Positions 1 to 9,235 of a stretch of DNA of 64,000 nucleotides are shown here, piece by piece. Both the position numbers and the translations under genes were made by a program. The number at the start of each line of letters is the position of its first letter. Within the stretch, counting starts at the first letter, position 1. Source of the DNA: Hypomesus transpacificus (Eukaryota > Chordata > Actinopteri > Osmeriformes > Osmeridae); assembly GCF_021917145.1 (NCBI RefSeq), contig NC_061078.1, forward strand, positions 1,326,248 through 1,390,247. The letters run 5' to 3'. Below the pieces are notes generated by a model. It had not been told where the DNA came from. It did no database searches and saw nothing but the letters and a program-made list of their open reading frames with translations.

Positions 1-572
1 CATGTTACAAGTGGCTCCAGTTCCACTGAAAGCCATGAAGGGCTCTTCACAGCTATGTGATGTTGAGATAGCATAATATCCTCTCACAGCCGCCTACATG
101 GATAATCTGGATATTCATGAGAGGAGAACAGGGGAGTTCTGGCTATATTGACCATGGCCAGCTGGGGTTCTTATAGGGGGGGGCTATGATCCTGGGCACT
201 CATGGTTCCTAGTAGTGCCATACATCACTGCTGTCATTTAGGGTATGCAATGGAAGGACACCCACTAACATAACCCTACCCTGAGTGTTGAACTACTTAT
301 GCCACGTTCTGGCATCACATGTTCAATGGGAACGGCCACCCTTATGTGCACATCCTGTTGGGGACTGTAGCTGATGTGAATTAAAAAAGTGCTGTAACAG
401 CGAGAGCGGAGCTGTGTGCAGTGTGGAAGGTTGTGGGCCTCAGCTGAGAGGCTGGGGTCCCTGAGGTGAAAGCGCCTCAGGTCAGGTAACTCAGCGCTGG
501 GCTGACCAAGCCCCCAAACACCTTTCATAGCCTCGAGTACAGACTAGCCTGATCCTGTGCTCAATGATCACT

Positions 573-655
573 GCAGCTCTGCCTGTCTGCCTGCCTGTCT
601 GTATGTCTGCCTGGCAGCTCCTCTGCCTGCCTGCCTGTCTGCCTGCCTGCGTGCA
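573..655. repeat. CTGC/CTGT tetranucleotide microsatellite
   Basis: The interval is an imperfect run of TGCC, TGTC and TGCG units, interrupted near 605-625 by a short unique piece. The open frame across its minus strand, rich in AGRQ and TGRQ, is a by-product of the repeat. Confidence 0.75.
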
Positions 656-1333
656 TGCATACTCCACTACAGCCCTCTCCTGCAGCACCTAGGGTTATAG
701 TCAGAAGCACAGCCCTTCCAAAGTCTCAATAGAAATCAGCAGTGCAGGATCGGTGAGAAGGCTTGGGCAGGGAGAGGCCTGGGAGAGGAGGAGAGGTGCT
801 CTGGCTCTTCTGAGACTCCCCTCCTGGCTTTTGAAGGAGGGATGAGCGGAAGGAAAATCAATAGGCTGGAGCAGAAGGCCTACGATGGCATGGCTAATCT
901 GGTTTCTGCATTAATGTTTCAGATGCTGGGAGAGCTGTATAACCCTCTGTAGTGTGGGCCTCAACACACACACACACAAACTAACACACACACACAGCGA
1001 TAGCCTTCACGGATGAGAAACACCCTTTTCAAAAAAAAGTCCTTGGATACTCACACTGAGATGCACACACGATCCTCTAAAACACATTAACACATGCTGT
1101 AAAAAGGCTTCATATTGTCTGAAACTCAAATACAGGCAAAACAATGTATAGAAACAACAATAAATGTTCACTGTTGACATTGTATTAAGCAGATTTTGAG
1201 ATCCCAAGAGAAGTGACCACTTTGTGAAGTACAGTACAGAACTAGCCCTTACTCATACATACAGTAGCCTAGGCAACACACCCTCTTTGGCGCAAATAGC
1301 AGAACAAAGCTTTAATAATACAGCAAACAAGAT

Positions 1334-1460
1334 GGGGATAGGTGTAGCTCAGTGGTTAGAGCATTTGACTGCAAATCAAGAGGTCACAGGTTCAAATTCT
1401 CTCAGTACTAAACGTCGCATTGAATAAAAGAGTCTGCGAAATAAAAATGTTATAAAAAAA
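1334..1460 (+). mobile_element. tRNA-Cys-derived SINE (degenerate)
   Basis: GTAGCTCAGTGGTTAGAGCA at 1344-1363 is an A-box/D-arm. It is followed by an anticodon arm with loop CTGCAAA (anticodon GCA, Cys) and a B-box GGTTCAAAT at 1389-1397. The acceptor stem does not pair (1338-1344 against about 1403-1409) and the T-stem is mismatched, so this is not a working tRNA gene. After the head, about 1419-1450 reads TTGAATAAAAGAGTCTGCG, a decayed version of the TGGATAAGAGCGTCTGC tail of the other SINEs in this window, and it ends in an A-rich stretch. A tRNA-Cys pseudogene is the alternative. Confidence 0.65.
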
Positions 1461-3131
1461 ACATAAAATTATGTTTGGACAGGCACGGTTACCTGGAACA
1501 GACTGAGGAAAGAGTAGGAGGGAGAAAGAATAAACTGGCCTAAAAAAATGAAAGCTTTAGGTCACCGGCAAGATAACAGGAGCCCCTGGTTTTGGAGATT
1601 GGTTCACTGAGTGTGTGTGTGTGTGTGCGTGTGTGTGTGTTAAGTAGTAGTGTGGAGTAGCAATCCTCCCCAGACACTGAATCATAATCTCTAACCTCTT
1701 CAGGTATTTGGGTGTTTATGCCACAGTTTCCACATTTCTTTCCCCTGACATTAGGGGATATAACTCAGGGGGCGACAGACGGACAGCTCCCTTGTAGAGA
1801 CTGGTACGGGGAGGGACGCTGCCATGGGCTACACCCCCCCCCCCCCCACACACACACACACACACACAACCCCCCCACACACGGCCAGATGTGCGGTTCT
1901 ATCTGCTACACCCCCTCCCCATCCTCGTTCCACCACTCGCACTGACACCACTAATGCCTGCAACCATGCTGGAATATTTACGTTCTTGGGTCCCACTAGG
2001 AACACGACTGTTCTTCCAGCGATTTAAAGACGTTTAAAAGTTAGATTTTCTTTAACTTCTGCCACAGTATGTTTTGGGACTTCGAAGTTGATTTAACTGG
2101 CCTTGATGAGATGTTACTAAATCACATTTTAAAAATTCAAAGCAAAGTAAAGCTCCCCAGTGTCTCTACCTTCAACAAAGGAAAGGACTCAAATGACCAT
2201 CGCGAACCAAAGTCTACTAATGATGTATAATGTACTAACAGGTGTAATAGATGGTTGTGCATTGGTAGAGTTAGAGTTGTGGTGGTCATTTTAATTTCCC
2301 TTTCTTTTTAGTCTTTTCACACATTTTTACTCACAGCCTAAAACATTTCATTCTCATTACGTTTTCTTTGTAGGCTATTTCTATAATATTTATCAAAAAT
2401 ATATGACCCAAAATATTTTTCTTTCGCACCGTAGCAGCTAATCACTGTGTGAGGGGCTGCAATCTATATACATACATTTATTTTACGGTCTTTACATTTC
2501 AATTATACCATTAAACAGTCAAACAATGTACTGGGTGGTATTTTTAATTTCATCCCCTAAAAATAGCTGAGCTAGGTTGGCCTAGCTAAGCTTATTTTGT
2601 AAACCACTGTCAATTAAACTCAAGCTAGGTACTCAAGTTTTTGCAAAGGCAAAAGTTCAGACTTAATTGGGGGCACCATTTCTCATTTTCGAATTTCTTT
2701 GATAATGTTACCCAGTGTAGCTTTAATTTTTGTTCCCATGCAATCAAATGAACCATTTGATCCTCTGCTGTTCTAACAGTTAGCATCCAAGTTCAAGGTA
2801 AGGCTAGGTTAGCCATGAACTTTAATGCATTAAGTCTAAGAGAAGGTCATTAAGGATTATGTTGAATTCAATAAAAAGTTTAGAATTAAGTCATTAGCAA
2901 ACTTGCTATTGCATCCTATATTACCCACACATTATAGGCTACCCAAGCTATATTACTCAATCATTTGATGTTAGGTTAGCAATCCCTGGTAGCTGTGTAG
3001 TGGTCATGCACCCTAGGGTTAGCTAACCCTAACCCTAATTATAGGATGTATATAACAACCTATCATCTTTAATCCTATGCCATTATAAAATCCACCGAAA
3101 TCTCAAAGAAATGTATCGCTAGTGGGCCTAT

Positions 3132-4080
3132 AGAGGGTTTTCACGGACGTCACATTCTGGGCAGTAACCCGGATGCGCGGCCATCTTGGAGGCACTCGAT
3201 GTAAACAACTCAACGGAGTACAATGAAAATAACGCAAATTCTATACTCTTTGGTACAACTCTAGCCATGTCTGAACGACCGAAAAGGCCACCAAAACGTG
3301 TCCAAGATCCTAAGACATAGAGGGAAGGCCTTGGACCGCAAGAAAACCGTCGGTATGATGAGAAAATTGGATTTATTGGCGCTGCAGATCCTTACCAGTT
3401 AGCTCCCTCTTCTTGGATATGTGACGACCCTGTGATTCTGCCGTCAGTCGGATATCCAGATATTGTGAACTACCTAGTTTCTCGCCGAGCCCATATACAG
3501 CGGAAGACCTTAAAGCTTACAAAGGTTTGGAGGCCTATAATCAGATGGTGTGTGGATGGGTGAGGGAGATGCAGTACCAAGTCCTCAACGACCGTTGTGT
3601 TGTGAAGGCCAAAGTAAGTAATGCAATGACGTCTTAAATCAACCTAACCATAACTGACACTCAATCGTGTTTTTCTTTTCATTTCAAAGACCCCCAGTTT
3701 GCTATGTAGGCCTACACTGTACACTATCTGAGTTAGTTTCATAAGATAAGATAAGCCTACATGTTATCATTTATTGATTAAAAAGTGGTGAGAAACTATT
3801 TTGTTATTAGTCTTGGTTGAGCTTTGCCAACCACAAGCGCCTCCTTTCCTCTGACAATCTCTGGCATTCCTTTCCCTGGTTTCTAATAACTTTTGGAAGT
3901 CGATAATAAACCAAATGATTTTCTCGATCTGTCCTATTTGAACAACCTGAAACACGGCAACAATTCACAATTTTCCTCGCCGAGGTTCGGGATTTACTTC
4001 AGTGCCAGTGCAGTGTTGTGATGGGGAGTGCCTCCAAGATGGCGACTTCCGGTCTGATGACGCGTCCGTGAAAACCCTTT
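3132..4080 (+). mobile_element. ISL2EU-like DNA transposon, internally deleted, AT target duplication
   Basis: The ends form terminal inverted repeats. The left end reads AGAGGGTTTTCACGGACG and the reverse complement of the right end reads AAAGGGTTTTCACGGACG (17 of 18 identical). Similarity continues inwards to a shared GCCATCTTGGAGGCACTC motif about 65 bases in. Both sides are flanked by AT (3130-3131 and 4081-4082). The element contains the start of a decayed ORF (3267-3613). A 2-bp AT duplication together with a YqaJ-type ORF is what I recall for the ISL2EU superfamily; that assignment is from memory and was not searched. At 949 bp it is too short to carry a transposase. Confidence 0.65.
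3267..3613 (+). pseudogene. Decayed N-terminal exon of a transposon SWIM/YqaJ-nuclease-type protein
   Basis: The ATG at 3267 opens a basic N-terminus (MSERPKRPPKRVQDPK). The same frame has an in-frame TAG at 3318-3320 and then resumes with a run rich in D, P and G. Near 3477-3481 the frame shifts by one base. The continuation contains SPSPYTAEDLKAYKGLEAYN and then a CGWVREMQYQVLNDR run, ending at AAA|GTAAGT, a good splice donor at 3614. The LKAYKGLEAYN and cysteine-valine pattern is what I recall from the N-terminal region of transposon proteins that carry a SWIM zinc finger and a YqaJ exonuclease further on. No downstream exon with those domains is present before the right inverted repeat. 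With one stop, one frameshift and no catalytic domain, it cannot make a working protein. Confidence 0.55.
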
Positions 4081-4146
4081 ATTCAAACATAGGCCTAGAC
4101 ATGACGACCTTCTCGAACAATTGACCAATTGACAGTTGGTCAATTG

Positions 4147-4185
4147 TTCATTTACATTTCATTAAGCAGAGGCTCTTATCCATGT
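4147..4185 (-). mobile_element. SINE tail fragment
   Basis: Read on the minus strand the interval gives GGATAAGAGCCTCTGCTTAATG followed by an AAATGTAAATG-type end, a decayed copy of the SINE tail seen complete at 5026-5238. No tRNA-like head is attached. Confidence 0.5.
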
Positions 4186-4318
4186 CATTTTCTTAACAGC
4201 TCTCATATACAATTACAAAAAGTTTCATACATCTGTGTTTTACTATTTGAACACCAATGCATTTACAAGGCTTTACAAGGCTTTTTGCTTGATAGGCTAA
4301 CTGGCGGCTTCCTACTCA

Positions 4319-4699
4319 CCGTTTCCATGTCAATGGGGACTGCATCGAACAACTTGGTGACTTCAAGCTTGAGCGTCACTATCAGGTCACGCTGATGAAA
4401 TGCGCCCAACTTTTTAGGACGAAGATACGGGAAAAGCTTGCTAGGTCGGAGACAACAATTCCATTAAAATTGGGTAGTTATAAGTGTTACAACGGGGCTC
4501 TGAAAGCGTAACCACTCTTGTCACACTCCCAGTCACTTTTTAGAGTCACTAGTTCATCGCGACGAGTTGACGGATGCACCTGAGACTCATCAGTAAGCAC
4601 AGGTAATTTGTAGTGCTTGGATTGACAGCTGCTGCCCCTCCAAAGCGGTGACACTTGACGGACGCTTTTACCGAATAAAATGGTTTTTACAAAGGGCAA
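4319..4699 (-). other. Unrecognised minus-strand coding-like segments
   Basis: Two adjoining minus-strand stretches look more protein-like than the surroundings. One is open from about 4699 to a TAA at 4487 (70 codons, containing SVRQVSPLWRGSSCQSKHYK and ending AFRAPL). The other, about 4460 down to 4319, reads KLFPYLRPKKLGAFHQRDLI and further on AVPIDMET, ending directly at GTGAGT, a strong donor on that strand. I do not recognise either. They could be exons of an unknown gene, parts of another transposon, or chance. No matching partner exons were found nearby. Confidence 0.2.
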
Positions 4700-5025
4700 T
4701 ACATGTATGCGAATTGTGGTACACTGAATGTCTATAAACTATTTGGTAAAACATATAGCCTAATTTAAGTTACAAAGTCCTTCAGTGTAGCTAAATAAAT
4801 AAACGTTTTGAAGAGGTAAACAGCTTAGATTTGTTTACATATTTAATTTAGTTTATACGTTTTACATTTAGTGCAATATTGTGGGATTTTAATCCATTTA
4901 GTTTAGTGAGAGCCCTGGGCATTCACAATACCTTACTGTCATTAACACACTTTACTGTTGCTGGTCTCAGTTTGGCCGACTAAACAAACACAAGCGTGCA
5001 CACACCCACACACAACCTTTCTAAC

Positions 5026-5238
5026 ATTACATTACATTTACATTTAGTCATTTAGCAGACGCTCTTATCCAGAGCGACTTACAGTAAGTACAGGGACATT
5101 CCCCCCGAGGCAAGTAGGGTGAAGTGCCTTGCCCAAGGACACAACGTCATTTGGCTCGGCCGGGAATCGATCTGGCAACCTTCAGATTATTAGCCCAATT
5201 CCCTCACCGCTCAGCCATCTGACTCCTATGACTCACAT
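5026..5238 (-). mobile_element. Full-length tRNA(Leu/Ser-like)-derived SINE
   Basis: On the minus strand the element starts with a tRNA-type head (box A-like TGGCTGAGCGGTGAGG, box B-like GATCGATTCCC) and continues through a body with TGTCCTTGGGCAAGGCACTT. It ends in GCTCTGGATAAGAGCGTCTG and an AAATGTAAATGTAATG tail. It is flanked by an approximate target-site duplication, CTTTCTAAC at 5017-5025 and CCTTCTAAC at 5239-5247. The tail resembles the LINE-derived 3' ends of fish SINEs. This is the best-preserved copy in the window. Confidence 0.8.
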
Positions 5239-5247
5239 CCTTCTAAC

Positions 5248-7136
5248 CTGTGTCTAATGTGTGGCTAGGTCTTGTGGCAGTGCCATTTTTCAATGACAGT
5301 ATTGATTGCTCAGCCAGAGACACTGTAACCCCCTCCCTTGTAGAAGCCGCTTGGGGTCCTTGTGTGGTGATTCCTCCCCTCAGGGCCCCACTCCAGATCT
5401 GTGTTGTTCCTGTCTCTGGCTAGTTATTGCTTCTCCCTCCGGCCATGCGGTGGGCAGACTGGACTCTTGCAAAGCAGTGCAAGATCAAAGTGTGTTTTGC
5501 GTATGTTTTCTGAATGTGTGCGCTCGTACCATCGCAGAGCAGACATACACACACATCCACTGTCAGGACGATAAACTGGATCAGAGAGAGACGCACATTT
5601 AAGGGGGTCGGATGTGTGACCTGCTGGCTGCGGGGCATATGGGTCATCTTCAGCAGAACTCAGTGCTGGCACAACGTCCAGAGGAGGGGTGCGTTAATCC
5701 TCTCTCAGCCCAGGAATGCCACCTCCAGCCCAGCCAGCGCTCAGGCTAGCAGCCGCTAGGGCCCCCGCGCTAATTGGAGGCTGTGAAGCGTTTGGAGGCA
5801 TGCAAATATCTCCGGCTTTGCTCAGATACCCTTCTGTTCCACTTCCACTCCTCTCCAATCCCCTCATTCCACCTGACTGAAGGAGAGGAGTGGAGAAGCA
5901 GAGGAGGAGGAGGTGGAGGTGGGGGGGACAGCTGCTGGGTGTTGCCCTCCCCTGGGCCTGTGGCTGCCGTCCTGGCTGCCTGATTAGGAGCTGGGCCATG
6001 TCATGGACTGTACATCAGAGAAGATCAGCAAGCCGGCCTGAAAGTCAGATGACACCAAGTACATACACACTGCCTCCCCCCCCCCCCCACCCCCAAACAC
6101 ACACACACAGTTCACCCTCTACCAGTATCCTCTCTACCCCATTACCCTCACCGCATTTCCCCTTACCTGCTCCTCTTCTCTCACTCTCTCCTCACCCTTT
6201 CTCCATCCAGCCCCTCTTATTCAGCCCCTTCGCGCGCCCCCCCCCCTCCTGCCCCCCCCAACAGACAAAAGGTGGCCCTCTGAATTCTGGTTGCATCAAA
6301 GGGAGGGCGTGGTTACATAAAAGAAGCAAAGCTATTGGGGTGGAACACCAGAAAGGAGAAAGGATGTTTACACTGCCGCCTGCTAAAAGCATCAGTCTCT
6401 AACTTAGGCATTGACACCCTTGATATGAATCTTCAGCAGAAGGACCATTTAGAGGCAGACAGACGCCTTTTCTATTGAAACCCTGTAACTGCTTCAAGCA
6501 GAAGATTCACAACATTTCTCTTCTTTTTTTTTTACAGTACTCTGTAAGAATGTCAATCAGAAGTATTAGAGGCATTCAAAGACAGATGGGAATAAATAGT
6601 AGAACCAGTAACCATAAAAGCTGTTATGTTCTCCTAGTTACTGTATGGCATTCCTCCCTCCTCACCTTCGTTCCCTGGCACGCACATGACAACCATACAG
6701 GGAACCGGATGAGTCCTCAGAGACTGTTTTTGGCATACCAGGGCATAAATTAGTCCCTCCACCCAGCCCTCCGCCCCTCCATCCCCCAATGGGATTTCCA
6801 TGCAACACCCCCATTCACCCCCAGAGAAAGAGACCTGGTTCGCTGAGCACATCCACATGTCACACAGAGACATCAGTGTTGAGCGGCCCTTCTGCTGCCG
6901 TTCTCACTGGCCCCAAGCCTCTCCCATCTCCTCGCCCCTCACAGGAAGTCCCTTTCCTCAGCCCTCACAGGAAGTGAGGGCATCCTAAAGCCGTCACTCC
7001 TGTCATCTACAGGTCAGGCGTGACGCTGACTTATGGTTCAGGACGGGTACCAGGCACTGCTGAGCACAGAAACCAGCCTGTGTTTGTCCTGGAGGAAAGA
7101 GGAATACTGTTGAGGTATGTTGGGTGGCGGTCTGCT
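5248..7136. other. Non-coding interval
   Basis: I see no supported exon. The stretch has GGA-rich (5897-5930) and C-run (6068-6092, 6232-6260) low-complexity patches, and an octamer ATGCAAAT at 5799-5806 that I cannot tie to any gene. Short open frames on both strands have no family resemblance. Confidence 0.5.
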
Positions 7137-7405
7137 CCACCTTGATATGTGGCCTAGTCCCATTCCTTCTCCTCCACCCTGATATGTGGCCTTGTCCCAT
7201 TCCTTCTCCTCCACCCTGATATGTGGCTTTGTCCCATCCCTTCTCCTCCACCCTGATATGTGGCCTAGTCCCATTCCTTCTCCTCCACCCTGATATGTGG
7301 CCTAGTCCCATTCCTTCTCCTCCACCTTGATATGTGGCCTAGTCCCATTCCTTCTCCTCCAACCTGATATGTGGCCTTGTCCCAGTCCCCATCTCTACTC
7401 CTCCA
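7137..7405. repeat. 37-bp minisatellite, about 7 copies
   Basis: The unit runs from one GATATGTGG to the next and contains GTCCCATTCCTTCTCCTCCA. The period of 37 is not a multiple of three, so the overlapping minus-strand open frames (GLGHISGWRRR, GTRPHIRVEEK, DKATYQGGGEG) are one unit read in rotating frames, not a protein. Copies differ at one to four positions and decay at the right edge. Confidence 0.9.
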
Positions 7406-8699
7406 ACCTGTGATCGATGGCCGAGTCCTCTTCTTGCTCCTCCAGCCATGAACTTGTCAATAGGCAAACCTGACACAGTCATGCACAAAACATCATAATG
7501 ACATTGAGCAGAGACTCAAGCTGTTCTGCTCCTTATGTAAACTCAGTCAGATATATTAATCTACCACCTGTAGGCAACACAGTCAATACATCTGCAACAC
7601 CCCGCCCTTTACGGGGTAAACAAAGGTACATACTAAAGCTTTCGCTCCACTCGTCACTGCTGATGTTTTAGTTAGTGTGGCATTTTCTAGTAAATATGTT
7701 CCGAAAATAATGACGCTATCCTGCTGCACACAAGACAAGCACAGATTTCCTAATGATTTACGTCAAACCCTGACCCTGATAACAAGCACACAATAGTGTA
7801 GAGCCTTTCTGTTGCTCTTGTTGCTCGGGTAAACCCTCACAGTCCAAGGCCATTTTGACTGAGCCCAGGAAGAAAAGATAGTGGAGAGATGAGGAGGAGG
7901 GGGACTGACAGATAACGCTTAGAGGTAGAGGAAGGAAGGCTGGAAGGAGGGCATGGAGGAGTAAATCATGAGCTGGATTGTAGGCACAAGCCTGTTTTGT
8001 GCACACTAGTAACCGGCGGTAACAGTTGTACCTTCTTTCATGTTGAGATTTATTTGGATGGCAGCAGGGGATTGAGGCTGCAGGACTGGCCTGTGAGAAT
8101 GACCTCTGACCCCTCGGCTTACCAGAGCTGCTAAGGATCCTGTGGAATACCCAGAAGGCCTCGCACCACCAGTGTGTGTCTGGGACCACAGCAGTGTCAA
8201 ATTGCTTAGAGGCTTTTTCAAATGTATATTTCCAAAGGGGGAAAATCAATAAGGAGAAGTGAGGAGTAGTGAAGAAACATGAGCCTGTGATATTTACTCT
8301 GCTTTAATTTCTGAAAGGCACAATGTGTTCAGGGCACTTTCAGAAGATGTGGCTGTGAAAGGGGGGGGTTGTTTTTCTTGAGGGGGGAGGGGGGAATCTA
8401 TTGATAAATCTATTGTTTACAGTTGTGTCCAAAATTTAGTTCTTTTAGTGCACTATTTTGTCTGATACACAACTAGAGTCACCAATAATGGAATCACAGG
8501 ATTTCAAAGAGCAAATTCCGTCGAAGATGCCACCAACCACATTCTTGTATTGCCTATGCTGTGAAATGCAGTAGCCTTATTCATGTTTGGCAATAAGGGC
8601 ATCCTGCAGTGTATCTTAAATGGAAGCCCAGCTGGAGACAAAGCGGGTAATTTGATTCACATCATGTCTTTGAGGTGGAGCTGGTAGGCTTCCCCGTCT
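7406..8699. other. Non-coding interval
   Basis: No exon was recognised. The only low-complexity parts are G-runs at 8360-8394. The 163-codon minus-strand open frame across 7758-8249 has no family resemblance and a composition rich in L, S and H, so I treat it as chance. Confidence 0.5.
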
Positions 8700-9235
8700 C
8701 CCCCAGGAGCACCCAAACTCTCCCAGGAGTACCCCATCTCCCCCCATCCCTTTCAGGAGCACCCCATCTCCCCCCATCCCTTTCAGGAGTACCCATATCC
8801 CCCATCCCTTTCAGGAGTACCCATATCCCCCATCCCTTTCAGGAGTACCCCATATCCCCCATCCCTTTCAGGAGTACCCCATATCCCCCATCCCTTTCAG
8901 GAGTACCCCATATCCCCCATCCCTTTCAGGAGCACCCATCTCCCCCATCCCTTTCAGGAGTACCCCATATCCCCCATCCCTTTCAGGAGTACCCCATATC
9001 CCCCATCCCTTTCAGGAGTACCCCATATCCCCCATCCCTTTCAGGAGTACCCCATATCCCCCATCCCTTTCAGGAGTACCCCATATCCCCCATCCCTTTC
9101 AGGAGTACCCCATATCCCCCATCCCTTTCAGGAGTACCCCATCTCCCCCCATCCCTTTCAGGAGTACCCCATCTCCCCCCATCCCTTCCGAGAGTACCCC
9201 ATACCCCCCATCTCCCCCAGTAATACGCCAGCTCT
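8700..9235. repeat. 29-bp minisatellite, about 17 copies
   Basis: The unit is AGGAGTACCCCATATCCCCC followed by ATCCCTTTC, with 28- and 30-bp variants at the left and right ends. The middle copies (about 8845-9130) are nearly identical, while the flanking copies carry CATCTCCCCCC variants, as expected if the array grows from the centre. The 182-codon plus-strand open frame is the repeat read through shifting frames. Confidence 0.92.

Larger units (their letters stand above)
1..3131. other. Non-coding interval left of the transposon remnant
   Basis: I see no exon-like coding run here. It holds a tetranucleotide tract, short CA and TG runs near 965-995, 1612-1640 and 1849-1868, a tRNA-derived SINE near 1334, and an AT-rich part from about 2040 to 3120. 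A short telomere-like CCCTAA stretch lies near 3012-3037. Short open frames exist on both strands but are low-complexity or lack splice and family signals. Absence of a gene is inferred by eye only. Confidence 0.6.

Noticed and set aside
1334..1410. Functional tRNA-Cys gene
   Set aside because: Acceptor and T stems do not pair and a SINE-type tail follows the head.
3005..3040. Interstitial telomere repeat
   Set aside because: Only about two CCCTAA units; too short to mean more than chance.
7758..8249. 163-codon minus-strand frame
   Set aside because: No recognisable domain; composition and lack of splice context fit chance.
8675..9223. 182-codon proline-rich frame
   Set aside because: 29-bp repeat read in rotating frames; no codon bias or homology.
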